A DNA stretch of 37,456 bases from FEN-1219 sp035644475. GTDB lineage: Bacteria; Pseudomonadota; Gammaproteobacteria; Steroidobacterales; Rariloculaceae. Shown in pieces: positions 7,995 through 17,446 of this stretch. Under the pieces are notes generated by a model. The model saw only the letters and a list, made by a program, of their open reading frames with translations, searched no databases and had not been told where the DNA came from. The stretch lies in the NCBI GenBank assembly GCA_035644475.1, contig DASQOL010000183.1:1-37456 (forward strand), read 5' to 3'. A program made the translations under genes and the position numbers. Every line of letters begins with the position of its first letter. Within the stretch, counting starts at the first letter, position 1.

Positions 7995-9788
7995 ATGCGT
8001 AGCTACATGCTGCTCGTCATTGCGGTGTCCGCGGGTGGTCTGGGCGCATGCGGAGGCGGGGGTGGCGGCAGCTCTCCGGCACCCGCGCCCGCGCCGACTC
8101 CGACACCCACGCCGCAGGCACAATTCTCCGTCTCGCCAACGGTGCTCAACTTCAGCGCGGCAGAGCCCAAATCGGCCGTACCCGCCGCCCAGCAGGTGGA
8201 CGGCACAGTGACGGGCACGGTCACCGGCACGACGCTCTATATTCTGGTCACCGTCGCGGGCAGCAACATCGTTGACACGATCTCGCCCCCGTCGATCTCG
8301 GGCAACACCGGGAGCGTGCTGGTGGCGCCCGTCGCCCCGATGTCGTTGGGGACGGGCGGGTCGAGCGCCACTCTGACCGTTCGCGCCTGCATGGACAGCG
8401 CGACCTGCGCGAGCGGCGAGCTGCCCGGGAGCCCGCGCACGATCGCCGTGACCTACGCCGTCGGCTCTGCCGTCCAGGCGGATCTCGTGATGCCGCACGT
8501 CGTGGATCGCTTGGCGGCGGGCACCGTCGTCCTACGCGGATCGGGATTCGCCGGTGTCACGTCGGTGAGCTTCGGCTCCTCACTCGGCAACGATGTCACC
8601 GTTCGGAGCTCGACCGAGATCTCGGTGAAATATCCCCCGATGACGGCCGCCGGCACGTACGCGGTGACGCTGAACGGCGGCGCGGTTCCGTTCACTGGCT
8701 CGCTCGTCGCGGTCGATCCGCCGTCGTTTGCACACGCGAAGCTCGGCTATCCGGCCGGCGATGCGCCGGTAGACATCCCCGCGCTCGTTTACGACGCGGA
8801 GCGGCGCGCGCTGTTCGTCGGTGAGCGGTACGCGGACCGCACTGACCCCTCGCACCTTCTGGATCATCGGATTCTGCGCTATGCGTTCGCCGGTGCGACC
8901 TGGGGGACACCCACGATCTCGCCGAACGATGCGTTTCGCCTCACGGCTCAGCTACGGGACTTGGCGATGTCGCCGCGCGGCGATCGCCTGCTCGTGCTGA
9001 GAGAGGGCGATCTCATGGAGCTCGACCCCGTGTCGTTCGCGTTCCTCGCGCAGGGCGTGAATCTCGATCTGCAGGTGAACGGCCCGAGCCTCGAGTTCAT
9101 GCGCTTCATTGCGCCGATGAACGACGGTTACGCGCTGATCTCGGACGGGTCGTACGGGGGCGGCAGCAGCGGCTCGCTCGCGCTCTACTCGCTCAAGACG
9201 AGGACCTTTACGAGGCTCAACGTCCGCGTAGGATCGCAGCTTGCCGGTACGACGGAGTTCATCGATAACGTGGGAAGCGGCGTCGTCGCCGCGAGCGGCG
9301 ATGGCTCTTTGGGGCTCGTCGCCTCGGGCAGCCGCCACTTCCAATACAAGACCGGGAACGGTCTCCTCTCGAAAGCGTCGGCGCTCGCGTTCACGCACGC
9401 CAACGACTATCGGCCCGCGATCGACACCACCGGGGCGCACATCGTCATCGGCAACGGAACGGACACGAGCGTTTACGCGGGCGACTATACGTTGTTGTGC
9501 AGGCTACCCGCGGGTGTGCGCGCGTACACGATCGGCCCGGCGGGCAACCGCGCGTTCGCGCTCAGCGCCGCGAGCAAGCTCCAGGCCTACTCGACCGCGA
9601 GCGCGAACGGCGGTCCGTGCGTAACGGATGGGCCGGAGATCGACGTCGAGGATCCGGGCATAGATCCGCCGCCGGCCGATTTCTTCCCGCTCAGCAACGT
9701 GCAAATGACGATCAGCCCTGACGGCGCGACGCTCTTCATGGCGGGCGTCAACCACGTCGTCGTGCAGCCCTGGCCGCCGGGGCCGTAA
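7995..9788 (+). CDS. Lipoprotein with IPT/TIG-like domain and propeller-like C-terminal half
   Basis: A 597-residue protein. I use the ATG at 7995 (purine-rich GAGAGAG upstream) because it yields a lipoprotein signal, MLLVIAVSAGGLGAC, with the lipidated Cys at 19. A Gly run and a Pro-Ala/Pro-Thr linker to about residue 45 follow. A beta-rich domain comes next, and at roughly 165-240 an IPT/TIG-like fold (VVLRGSGFAGVTSVSFG, AGTYAVTLNGG). The C-terminal half has repeated short strands with phrases such as YDAERRALFVGERY and MTISPDGATLFMAG, like the blades of a YVTN/WD-type propeller. No catalytic motif is seen. I do not recognise the protein as a whole; a surface-exposed binding role is inference. 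It is a single-gene unit, convergent with the sulfatase gene. Confidence 0.8.
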   Translation: MRSYMLLVIAVSAGGLGACGGGGGGSSPAPAPAPTPTPTPQAQFSVSPTVLNFSAAEPKSAVPAAQQVDGTVTGTVTGTTLYILVTVAGSNIVDTISPPSISGNTGSVLVAPVAPMSLGTGGSSATLTVRACMDSATCASGELPGSPRTIAVTYAVGSAVQADLVMPHVVDRLAAGTVVLRGSGFAGVTSVSFGSSLGNDVTVRSSTEISVKYPPMTAAGTYAVTLNGGAVPFTGSLVAVDPPSFAHAKLGYPAGDAPVDIPALVYDAERRALFVGERYADRTDPSHLLDHRILRYAFAGATWGTPTISPNDAFRLTAQLRDLAMSPRGDRLLVLREGDLMELDPVSFAFLAQGVNLDLQVNGPSLEFMRFIAPMNDGYALISDGSYGGGSSGSLALYSLKTRTFTRLNVRVGSQLAGTTEFIDNVGSGVVAASGDGSLGLVASGSRHFQYKTGNGLLSKASALAFTHANDYRPAIDTTGAHIVIGNGTDTSVYAGDYTLLCRLPAGVRAYTIGPAGNRAFALSAASKLQAYSTASANGGPCVTDGPEIDVEDPGIDPPPADFFPLSNVQMTISPDGATLFMAGVNHVVVQPWPPGP

Positions 9789-9816
9789 CGCTGCGCCGGA
9801 CAGCGGCTTGCTCGAT

Positions 9817-9881
9817 CTCGGACGTTCCCAGTTGCGCCACGCGGTGGTCCGGCGTCGCGCGGAGCGGCCGGCGGCTCAGAG
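9817..9881 (-). repeat. Unrecognised dispersed repeat, copy 2 (internally deleted)
   Basis: This is the second copy of the 7687-7795 repeat, lacking the internal segment. Its right end covers the stop and the last codon of the sulfatase gene. With copy 1 it brackets the lipoprotein gene in direct orientation. Confidence 0.55.
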
Positions 9882-11534
9882 GGACAGCACGTAGCGCGAC
9901 GTCTCGCCCGGATACATCGCGCCGTCGTCGGCGCCGACTTCGCCGTCGACGAGCGCATTCACCTTGGCGTTGAGCTCGAGAATCTTCGCCTTCTGCGCTT
10001 CGGGCTTGTCGAACGCGAGGTTCACGATCTCGTCGGGATCGTTCGAAGTGTCGTAGAGCTCGAGGTCGTTGTGCGCGACGAGCGTGTCCCAGTCGCGCGG
10101 CTCATGATGCTCGCTGATCTTGAAGTAGCGGCCGAACTTGTAGCGGCCGTCGTAAACGCCGCGGATCACGCCGCGCACCTGGCTGCCGGGCCCGGTGGTG
10201 GCGGGCCCGTCGGCGGTGAGCCCGCCGCCCGGCGTGGTGTAGTTGAAGAGGATGCCGCGCTCGTCGCGCGCCGTGCGGCCGCGCGCGCTCGCGATCGCCG
10301 GGCGCAGATCGACCCCGTGCAGGCTCGGGTAGCGCGCGGCGCGCGCCGCGTCGTCGAGACCCGCGAAGCCGAGCAGGGTGGGGACGAGGTCGACGCTGCC
10401 CGCGAGCGCGTCCGTGAGGCCGCCGCTGCGAACGTCCGGATGCCGCACGATCAGCGGCACGCGCACCGTCTCCTTGTAGATGTCGGCTCCCTTGCCGATC
10501 ATGCCGCCGTGCGCCCCGCCGCGCTCGCCGTGATCCGCGGTGGTGACCACGACGGTGTTGCGCGCGAGGTCGAGCCGGTCGAGCGCGTCGAGCAGAGCGC
10601 CCAAATGCGTGTCGACGTCGCGGATGCAGTTGAAGTAGTAGTTCTGATAGACCTTGAGCTGCGCTGCGTCCATCCGGCTGAACGGCCGCTGCACCGCGGG
10701 CTTCGTCGAGAGGTCGTCCTTGTAGTAGCTCTTCGGCAGGTCGAAGCCCCAGTCCTTCTCGTAGAGCGGCGTGCCCGGCGCGCCGAGCGTGGGCGTGCCG
10801 GCGAGGCCGCCGCCGTCGCCTTCGGAGTCGAAGAACATGATGTCGTGCGGATTGATCAGGTTCACCGCGAGGAACCACGGCTTGCCCTGTGCGTAGCCCT
10901 TCGAGAAACGCTCGAGCAGGTTGATCGACTCGGCCGTGATCACGCCGTCGTGGCCGAAGCCTGCCCACGTGAGCCCCGTATGCTCGCCGTCGTAGTTGTA
11001 GTCGGAGAAGCCGTATTCTTCGAGCAGCTTCGTGGAGTCGGGGAATTTCCCCGCGCCGACTTTCTGGTTCACGACGGACAGGTGCCACTTGCCCTTGTAC
11101 GCCGTGTAGTAACCCTGCTCGCGCAGCATCGTGCCGATGGTCGGGAAGCCGGGCTCGAGGTGCACTCCGCGCGGCGCGCTCTCCGACCACTCCGCGAACT
11201 CGCCCGGCGGATTCGTGTACATGCCGGTCTTCTGGACGTGCTGACCCGTGTAGAACGTTGCGCGCGACGGTCCGCACGGCGCTTGGTGCACGTGATAGTT
11301 GCGGAACCCGCGGCCTTCGCGCAGCAGCCGGCGGAACGTGGGCAACGGCAGCGCCTCCGGAATGTCGAGCCACGAGCGCAGCTGGTCCATGCAGACGAAC
11401 AGGATGTTCGGCCGGCTCGAGCTCTGAGCACGCGCCGCTTTGCGGCCGAGCAGCGTCGAACCGAGCGCGAGCCCGCCGAGCCCGAGCCCCGCCTGTTTCA
11501 GGAAATCCTTTCGAGAAATTCGCTCGCGCGCCAT
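9876..11534 (-). CDS. Type I sulfatase, probably Tat-exported
   Basis: A 552-residue enzyme of the alkaline-phosphatase superfamily that hydrolyses sulfate esters. The start is ATG 11534, with GGAGG eight bases before it. The N-terminus SRKDFLKQAG plus the hydrophobic GLGLGGLALGSTLLG is a Tat-like signal in which the second Arg is Lys. The active-site signature CGPSRATFYTG lies at 87-97; C87 would be converted to formylglycine by a modifying enzyme not encoded in this window. Metal and active-site segments include VCMDQLR (D50) and TTADHGERGG. The substrate cannot be read from sequence: choline, aryl and polysaccharide sulfatases share these motifs. It appears to be a single-gene unit with a small palindrome about 36 bp upstream. 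Confidence 0.93.
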   Translation of the reverse strand: MARERISRKDFLKQAGLGLGGLALGSTLLGRKAARAQSSSRPNILFVCMDQLRSWLDIPEALPLPTFRRLLREGRGFRNYHVHQAPCGPSRATFYTGQHVQKTGMYTNPPGEFAEWSESAPRGVHLEPGFPTIGTMLREQGYYTAYKGKWHLSVVNQKVGAGKFPDSTKLLEEYGFSDYNYDGEHTGLTWAGFGHDGVITAESINLLERFSKGYAQGKPWFLAVNLINPHDIMFFDSEGDGGGLAGTPTLGAPGTPLYEKDWGFDLPKSYYKDDLSTKPAVQRPFSRMDAAQLKVYQNYYFNCIRDVDTHLGALLDALDRLDLARNTVVVTTADHGERGGAHGGMIGKGADIYKETVRVPLIVRHPDVRSGGLTDALAGSVDLVPTLLGFAGLDDAARAARYPSLHGVDLRPAIASARGRTARDERGILFNYTTPGGGLTADGPATTGPGSQVRGVIRGVYDGRYKFGRYFKISEHHEPRDWDTLVAHNDLELYDTSNDPDEIVNLAFDKPEAQKAKILELNAKVNALVDGEVGADDGAMYPGETSRYVLSL

Positions 11535-11569
11535 TCGATAGCCTCCGGAGTCCACCGAGCGCTTATGAG

Positions 11570-11584
11570 AACAGATATTCTGTT
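11570..11584. promoter_or_regulatory. Palindromic operator candidate upstream of the sulfatase
   Basis: AACAGATATTCTGTT is a perfect inverted repeat (6 bp arms, 3 bp centre) in an AT-rich patch 36 bp upstream of the sulfatase ATG. Position and symmetry suit a repressor site. The factor is unknown. Confidence 0.3.
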
Positions 11585-11686
11585 TTGAGGGTAGCAGCGA
11601 TCGCGGCGTGGCGGCGGAGGGACGAGCGGACTCGAAGCTACCGGCGCCGCGGGGCGCAGGGGGGAGAATCGGCTTGCGGTGCCGCG

Positions 11687-11714
11687 CGGGCGGACGACGG
11701 GTGTCGTCCGCCCG
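11687..11714 (-). terminator. Strong hairpin after the PEP-CTERM gene
   Basis: A perfect 12-bp stem (CGGGCGGACGAC and its complement) with a 4-base loop lies 8 bp past the stop of the PEP-CTERM gene. There is no T-run. It may be a 3' stabilising hairpin or terminator. Confidence 0.45.
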
Positions 11715-11722
11715 GCGCGAGA

Positions 11723-12406
11723 TCAGGAGCGCTTGTTGCGGCGCACCGCGCCGAACCCGAGCAAGCCGGCCGCGAGGAGCGCGAGCGTCGTGGGCTCGGG
11801 GACTGGGCTCGGGCCGATCGGCGTGCCGCCGCCTTGGGTGCTCGCGAGGACGTAGACGCGGTCGATGACCACGTCCGCCGCCGCACCGGTTCCGGGCGTG
11901 ACGTAGCGGAACAGCACGTCGTAGTTGCCCGCCGCCAGAACGTTGGCGATACCGGAATAGTGGAGCCACTGCTTCGGTGCGTTCTGCCCGTGAACCGTGT
12001 AATCCGCGAGCACGATGTTCGCGATCGTGCCGTTGAACGACGCGTCGAACGGGTTGTTGAAGCCGTTCTGCGGCGCGTAGGCGTCGAAGCCGATCTCGTA
12101 CGCGCCGGCGGCGAGGGCCAGCGTTTGGCTCAGCGTCTGGTTCGCGCCATCGTCCACGAAGTAGACGCCGTGAGTGCCCGCGGCCTCGTCGCTGCCGCCG
12201 ACGACGGTGTCTGCCGGCACGGCCTCGCCGAAGCAACAGCCGCTCGCGCCGTCGGTCACTACGACCGCCGGCGGATAGATGAGCTGCGTTCCGCCGGCCG
12301 TCCAGCCGGTGAGTCCGCTTTCGAAACTGCCGTTGGTAATCAGATTGGCGTGCGCGGCCGAGCCGAGCAGACCGGCGATGCCGACGGTGATGAGTCTCTT
12401 GAACAT
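11723..12406 (-). CDS. PEP-CTERM sorting-domain protein
   Basis: A 227-residue secreted protein. ATG 12406 is preceded by AAGGAAGA. The signal peptide is about residues 1-20 (ITVGIAGLLGSAAHA). The mature start NLITNGSFESGLTGW is the usual opening of a carbohydrate-binding-like jelly-roll region, which continues with LAAGAYEIGFDAYAP and LAAGNYDVLFRYVTP. The C-terminus has PVPEPTTLALLAAGLLG, then basic GAVRRNKRS: the tripartite PEP-CTERM signal of motif, transmembrane helix and basic tail. In known systems exosortase EpsH/XrtA cleaves this tag and the protein is tied to exopolysaccharide and biofilm matrix. No exosortase is encoded in this window. It is a single gene between the sulfatase and permease genes. 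Confidence 0.93.
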   Translation of the reverse strand: MFKRLITVGIAGLLGSAAHANLITNGSFESGLTGWTAGGTQLIYPPAVVVTDGASGCCFGEAVPADTVVGGSDEAAGTHGVYFVDDGANQTLSQTLALAAGAYEIGFDAYAPQNGFNNPFDASFNGTIANIVLADYTVHGQNAPKQWLHYSGIANVLAAGNYDVLFRYVTPGTGAAADVVIDRVYVLASTQGGGTPIGPSPVPEPTTLALLAAGLLGFGAVRRNKRS

Positions 12407-12604
12407 ATTCTTCCTTGAACTTCCCAGCGTGAATTCGTTGTTGTTTCAGGGGCTAAGCAGCTGGGTTCGAAGGGGCAATAAGCGAGCCAGCGCGGACCCC
12501 GTGAGGCGAATCAACGGCCTACGCGGTGACCGCGCCCGCCCCCTCGAACGCATGGCAGGTATTTCGACGTGCCCGGGCCGGATTCTGACAAATACGAGCG
12601 AAGC

Positions 12605-13960
12605 TCAACCGCGCGGCCGGCGGGCCGCCGACCAGCGGAGGGCCGCGAGCAGCAGCGCGCCCACCGCCAGCACCGCCACGCCGACCACGGCGCCGACGCG
12701 GACGTAGGCGATGCTCGACCAGAACACGTAGACGCTGCTCGCGATGAACGCGAGCGGCACGACCGGATAGCCGGGCACGCGGAACGGCCGGCGCGCGCCG
12801 GGCTCGCGGCGCCGCAAAACCATGAGCGCCGCGCCGGAGAGCGTGAGGAACAGCCAGTAGACGGGCGACAAATAGTCGACCATCGTCGCGAAGCCGCCGC
12901 GCGTGAGCGCGCCGAACGCCACGAGCCCGAGCGACACGAGCGTGATCGCCACGATCGCCCGCGACGGAGTGCCGCGATCGAGGTGCCAGCGCCGCAGCGC
13001 GTCGAGCGACGCGGTATCGCGCGCGGCCGCATACGTCGTCCGCGCGCCGGCGATCAGAATCGCGTTCATTGACGTGATCGACGTCACGGCCACCACCGCC
13101 ACGATCGCGAGCTGCCCCGGCTTGCCGAACGCGAGCAGCGCGAGGTCGGCAGCCGGCGCGTTGCTCGCCGCGAGCCCGTCGAGCGACAGCCCGCGCACAT
13201 AGGCCCAGTTCGCGAGCAGGTAGAGCGCCGTCACGAGCGACATCCCGATCACGAGCGCGCGCTTGATCCCATGATCGCCGTCGCGCATCTCCGCTGACAG
13301 CGTGGCCGTGTCGCTCCAGCCGCCGTATGCGAGGAACACGTAGACGAGCCCCGCGCCGATCGCGAGCGGGCCGTGCGCCGCCGTCGCGGTTGCGGTCGGC
13401 ATGTGCGCATGCAGCGCGCCCGCGGCGCCGACGAGCAGCAGCCCGGCGATCACGCCGACCACGAGCAGCGCCTGGATGCCGATGCCGAAGCGCAAGCCCG
13501 CGAGGTTCAGGCCGGCGAGGGAGACGATCGTCGCCGCGCCGATGAGCGCGCTGCCGTTCGCGCCGAGGTCGACGATCTCGGCGAGGTAGTCGCCGAACGA
13601 GAACGCGAGCATCGCCATCGACCCCGTGTGGATCACCGCGAAGCGCGACCACGCGAACAGGAAGCCGACGCCGTCGCCGTAGGCCTTGCGCAGGAAAAAG
13701 TAGTCGCCGCCCGGATCGGGGAACGCGCCCGCGAGCTCGGCGAAGCACAGCGCGCCCGCGAGCGACATCGCGCCGCCGAACGCCCAGGCCGCGAGCAACG
13801 CGAAGTCGCTCGGAATGCTCCCGGCGGCGAGCGGCGCCGACTTGAAGATGCCGGCGCCGACGACCATGCCGACGCACACTGACACGGCGTGCCAAACGCC
13901 GAGCCGGCGCCGCGGCGCGACGGAAGCAGATGCCGCGATGCGCGGCGGGAGGGTCATCAT
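12605..13960 (-). CDS. APC-superfamily amino-acid permease
   Basis: A 451-residue integral membrane transporter. The start is one of two adjacent ATGs at 13960 and 13957; the frame extends to 14251 but the extra N-terminus lacks any domain. The first helix contains GMVVGAGIFKSAP, the unwound substrate-binding G-x-G segment of APC transporters. About 12 hydrophobic segments follow, with PDPGGDYFFLRKAYGDGVGFLFAW typical of the LAT/SLC7-like branch. It imports or exchanges amino acids across the inner membrane; specificity is not readable. It is divergent from the TonB-dependent receptor over a 246-bp interval, which may mean shared regulation and delivery of a peptide or amino-acid substrate, though that is speculative. 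Confidence 0.88.
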   Translation of the reverse strand: MMTLPPRIAASASVAPRRRLGVWHAVSVCVGMVVGAGIFKSAPLAAGSIPSDFALLAAWAFGGAMSLAGALCFAELAGAFPDPGGDYFFLRKAYGDGVGFLFAWSRFAVIHTGSMAMLAFSFGDYLAEIVDLGANGSALIGAATIVSLAGLNLAGLRFGIGIQALLVVGVIAGLLLVGAAGALHAHMPTATATAAHGPLAIGAGLVYVFLAYGGWSDTATLSAEMRDGDHGIKRALVIGMSLVTALYLLANWAYVRGLSLDGLAASNAPAADLALLAFGKPGQLAIVAVVAVTSITSMNAILIAGARTTYAAARDTASLDALRRWHLDRGTPSRAIVAITLVSLGLVAFGALTRGGFATMVDYLSPVYWLFLTLSGAALMVLRRREPGARRPFRVPGYPVVPLAFIASSVYVFWSSIAYVRVGAVVGVAVLAVGALLLAALRWSAARRPRG

Positions 13961-14206
13961 GGTGCGTATGCGCGCGACGGAACGGCGCAGATTCTGCACC
14001 GGCCGCGAGCCCGGCGACCAGCACGGGCACGTTCTCGAGGTTCGCCCGATCGATCCCATGCCCGCGACTGTCGTGAGAAAACAACGCCTTATGCGGAGGA
14101 GTTGCCACGTTCGATCAATGGCCCGGCGCGAAAGCGACACAAGAACTAGACGGTACGGTATGATCGCCCCACACCACCGGCAACAGGTGGGAGGGGAGAC
14201 AACACC

Positions 14207-17200
14207 GTGAATCAGACCAGCACCCGCACCGCGTCCGGGAAGCCGCTCCAACTTAGCGCGCTCGCCGCCGCCATTGCGTTTTCGTTAGGCGCACCGCTGC
14301 AGACATCGTTGGCGCAAGAAAAAACCAGCGACCAACAACGCACCTTGGAAGAGATCGTCGTGACCGGCTCGCGCATCCAGCGCAACGACTACGTCTCGCC
14401 GAACCCGGTGAGCACGTTCGACGCGGCGAAGATGGAGAGCCTCGGCCTCGTCAACGTCGCCGACGTCATAACGCAGGTGCCGCAGAACGTGTCGCAATTT
14501 CAGGCTTCGACCACGGGCGGCGGCGCATTCTTCGTCGGTTCGACGCTCGCCAACCTGCGCGGCCTCAACCCGTTCTTCGGCACTCGCACGCTCACGCTCG
14601 TCGATTCGCGCCGGTTCATTCCTACGACCCAGGGCGATAGCGTCGATCTGAACTTCATCCCATCCATCCTGATCTCGCGGACGGAAGTCGTGACCGGCGG
14701 CGCTTCGGCGGCGTACGGCTCCGGCGCCGTCTCGGGCGTGGTCAACATTCTTCTCGACAAGACGTTGCAGGGAGTGAAGCTCGACCTCGACTACGGCACC
14801 ACGGGTGCGGGCGACGGCGACAACTATCACTTGGGCGTCGCGGGCGGCAGCGGTTTCGCCAACGACAAAGGCCACTTCGTCGTCGGCGGCGAATATCAAA
14901 AGGCGGACGCCATTCAAAGTTGCTCCGACGCGCGCAGCTGGTGCGGCGCGGGCAGGGGAATGTTCAGCAACAACACCGGCTTCGCATTTGGGGTGGGCGC
15001 TCCGTATGCCCAGAAGATTCCGGGCCAGCCGGCCAACATCATCGTATCCAACCTGCGCCAGAATCAGCTCAGCCGCAACGGCGTGATTTTCAACAACGCG
15101 CAGGGCGCGACGACGACGTCGCAGTTCAATGCGGCGGGCACCGACATCGTGCCGTTTGCCGTCGGGCCGGAAGGCTGGCGCGGCGTGGGCGGCAGTGTCG
15201 TCGGCGGCGATGGCGAGTCGACGTACAAAAATGAGTCCCTGTATCCGGAAATCGAGCGCAAGACCGTCTATGGCCACGCGGACTGGGACTTCAGCGACAA
15301 GCTCAAGGGCTTTGCCGATCTCTCCTGGGGTAACGTCGTAGGCATCAATCATCAATGGGCGCCGGGCCAGAACACCGTCAACACTTGCATTCGGCCCGAC
15401 AACGCGTTTCTGGGCACCTTGTCGGCGAATGCGCAAGCCGCGCTCACGGCGCGCGCCGGCAACTCGCCGTTCTCCACCAACGTCACCTGCGGCTTCACCA
15501 TTAACCTCGGCTTTGGACCGATCCCGCTCGACCCGGGTGGCACGATCGTCAGCAAGGATTGGTCGGCTCAAAACGACCAGACGGTGACCACCGACACGGA
15601 GGTCACCCGTTTCGTCGTCGGGCTGGATGGTGAAATCAACGACAAGTGGGGCTGGGACGTCTACTACCAGAACGGCAAGACCACACGAGATCAGATCGGT
15701 CACGGGTACACGACGAATTGGCGCTACTACATGGCGGCGGACGCGATCATCGATACGCGTGCGGGTTCGTCCACGCTAGGCAAGCCGATTTGCCGCGCGG
15801 TCATCGCTGGTGTGCCGGACCCGAACGTCGATCCCTCGCTGATCAATGGCTGCCAGCCACTGAACCCGTTCGGCACCGCGTCTGCTTCGCAGGCCGCGCT
15901 AGGCTATTCCTTCGGCGATCTGACCGAGTCCAACATCATTAACCAGGACGTGTACGCGGGCACGATCTCCGGCGAGCTCTGGAAGGGCTGGAGCGCCGGG
16001 CCTCTGCGGGGCGCCGGCGGCATCGAGTACCGCACCGAGGACCTCGTCAACAACGCGGGCAACCTGCCGCGGCCGCAGCGCACGGACTTCCCCTTGCAGT
16101 ACGGCGATTCGTTCGCCGGCGACACGACCGTGAAGGAAGCCTTCGTGGAGCTCGAGATGCCGTTCCTGCGCGATCTGCCGGGCGCGAAACTGCTCACGGT
16201 CAATGTCGCGGGCCGGCGCTCCGAGTACGAGAACGTCGGCGGCGTCGGGACGTCCGGTGAGACCGGCACGCAATCGTTCAACACGTGGAAGTTCGCCTTC
16301 GTGTACGACCCCGTGGACTGGCTCCGCTTCCGCGGCAGTCGATCGCAAGACTTGCGCGCGGCGAGCTTCCGCGAGCTGTATTACTCGCAGAGCATTCCGC
16401 CGGGCGGCTTTTTCGGCTACGTGCAGAATCCGACGGTGCCCGCGGGGACGTATGGCTTCTTCGGAGACCCGTCGTGGCTGATCTTGTCGGGTAATCCGCA
16501 GTTGCAGCCCGAGGAGTCGCTCACGGAGACTTACGGCTTCGTGCTGTCGCCGGGCGGCGGCGCCGAGGGGCTGCATTTCTCGGCGGACTACTACGAGATC
16601 ACGATCAAGGGCGGCCAGAGGCTCGACGGCGCGCCCACCGTGACCAACGGGTGCTTCAACCTGCACCAGCAGTTCCAATGCGATCGGATCGTGTTCGGGC
16701 CGCCTACGGTCGCGGGCAACCCGACGAGCAACATCCTCGAGGTCCACGTTCCGTACATCAACGCGTCGCCGTACACGGCGAGGGGCATCGACTACTCGTT
16801 CGATTACCCGCTGCACCTCGCAAACGGGACGATCTCCTTCAACCTCACCGCCACGCAGGCCAGGAACCTGTTGTTCCAGGACACGATCTCGCTCGCCATC
16901 AAAGACGTCGCCGGGCAATCGGGCGGCGGCTTCGGCTTCTTGCCCGACGTTGCGCCGGCGCCGGAATGGATCGGTAACCTCATCGTGAGCTACTTCCGCG
17001 ATAAGTTCTCGATCACGGGTCAGGCGCGGTACACGGGCGGGGGGAAACTGGACTTGCTGGATCCCTACCTCGGTCCCAGCGATCCCGGCTACAACCCGGG
17101 GCTCACCGGAAGCGTGAGCAACAGCGACGTGCCGAGCCACGTGACTATGAACTTGTCGGGCTCGTACGACCTCAAGCTCGGGAGCATGAAGCGTACCGAG

Positions 17201-17341
17201 CTATTCGGTTCGATCACCAACTTGTTCGACAAGGACCCGCCGTTCTCCGGCAACAACGGATTCGGCGTCGGCGGCGTCAATGCCGCGTTCTTCGATACGC
17301 TCGGACGGACCTACCGCGTCGGGATACGGATGGACTTCTGA
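14207..17341 (+). CDS. TonB-dependent outer-membrane receptor
   Basis: A 1,044-residue receptor. It starts at GTG 14207 behind GGGAGGGGAGA. The signal peptide ends about residue 37 (FSLGAPLQTSLAQ). LEEIVVTGSRIQ at 48-59 is the region of the TonB box and start of the plug. The plug continues with VVTGGASAAYGSGAVSGVVN. The rest is a 22-strand-type barrel ending in the aromatic terminal residue of outer-membrane proteins (YRVGIRMDF). Such receptors import scarce large substrates (siderophores, glycans, peptides) using energy from TonB-ExbBD, not encoded here. The substrate is unknown. It is a monocistronic unit closed by a strong terminator. Confidence 0.95.
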   Translation: MNQTSTRTASGKPLQLSALAAAIAFSLGAPLQTSLAQEKTSDQQRTLEEIVVTGSRIQRNDYVSPNPVSTFDAAKMESLGLVNVADVITQVPQNVSQFQASTTGGGAFFVGSTLANLRGLNPFFGTRTLTLVDSRRFIPTTQGDSVDLNFIPSILISRTEVVTGGASAAYGSGAVSGVVNILLDKTLQGVKLDLDYGTTGAGDGDNYHLGVAGGSGFANDKGHFVVGGEYQKADAIQSCSDARSWCGAGRGMFSNNTGFAFGVGAPYAQKIPGQPANIIVSNLRQNQLSRNGVIFNNAQGATTTSQFNAAGTDIVPFAVGPEGWRGVGGSVVGGDGESTYKNESLYPEIERKTVYGHADWDFSDKLKGFADLSWGNVVGINHQWAPGQNTVNTCIRPDNAFLGTLSANAQAALTARAGNSPFSTNVTCGFTINLGFGPIPLDPGGTIVSKDWSAQNDQTVTTDTEVTRFVVGLDGEINDKWGWDVYYQNGKTTRDQIGHGYTTNWRYYMAADAIIDTRAGSSTLGKPICRAVIAGVPDPNVDPSLINGCQPLNPFGTASASQAALGYSFGDLTESNIINQDVYAGTISGELWKGWSAGPLRGAGGIEYRTEDLVNNAGNLPRPQRTDFPLQYGDSFAGDTTVKEAFVELEMPFLRDLPGAKLLTVNVAGRRSEYENVGGVGTSGETGTQSFNTWKFAFVYDPVDWLRFRGSRSQDLRAASFRELYYSQSIPPGGFFGYVQNPTVPAGTYGFFGDPSWLILSGNPQLQPEESLTETYGFVLSPGGGAEGLHFSADYYEITIKGGQRLDGAPTVTNGCFNLHQQFQCDRIVFGPPTVAGNPTSNILEVHVPYINASPYTARGIDYSFDYPLHLANGTISFNLTATQARNLLFQDTISLAIKDVAGQSGGGFGFLPDVAPAPEWIGNLIVSYFRDKFSITGQARYTGGGKLDLLDPYLGPSDPGYNPGLTGSVSNSDVPSHVTMNLSGSYDLKLGSMKRTELFGSITNLFDKDPPFSGNNGFGVGGVNAAFFDTLGRTYRVGIRMDF

Positions 17342-17383
17342 TCGGCCGCAAATTCGAGCGGCGTTTTCGCCGCGTCTGAAACC

Positions 17384-17418
17384 GATGCCGCATGGCGCAA
17401 GCCATGCGGCATCTCTCT
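17384..17418 (+). terminator. Rho-independent terminator after the TonB-receptor gene
   Basis: A perfect stem GATGCCGCATGGC with its complement, closed by a GCAA tetraloop (13 bp counting the closing C-G pair), is followed by TCTTT, 43 bp past the receptor stop. It may also serve the convergent polB gene. Confidence 0.8.
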
Positions 17419-17446
17419 TTGCGGGATCCTCGGCGCGCCCGCGGCG

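Noticed and set aside
11570..11584. LexA/SOS box
   Set aside because: The symmetry is ACAG-N5-CTGT, inverted relative to the CTGT-N8-ACAG consensus and of the wrong spacing.
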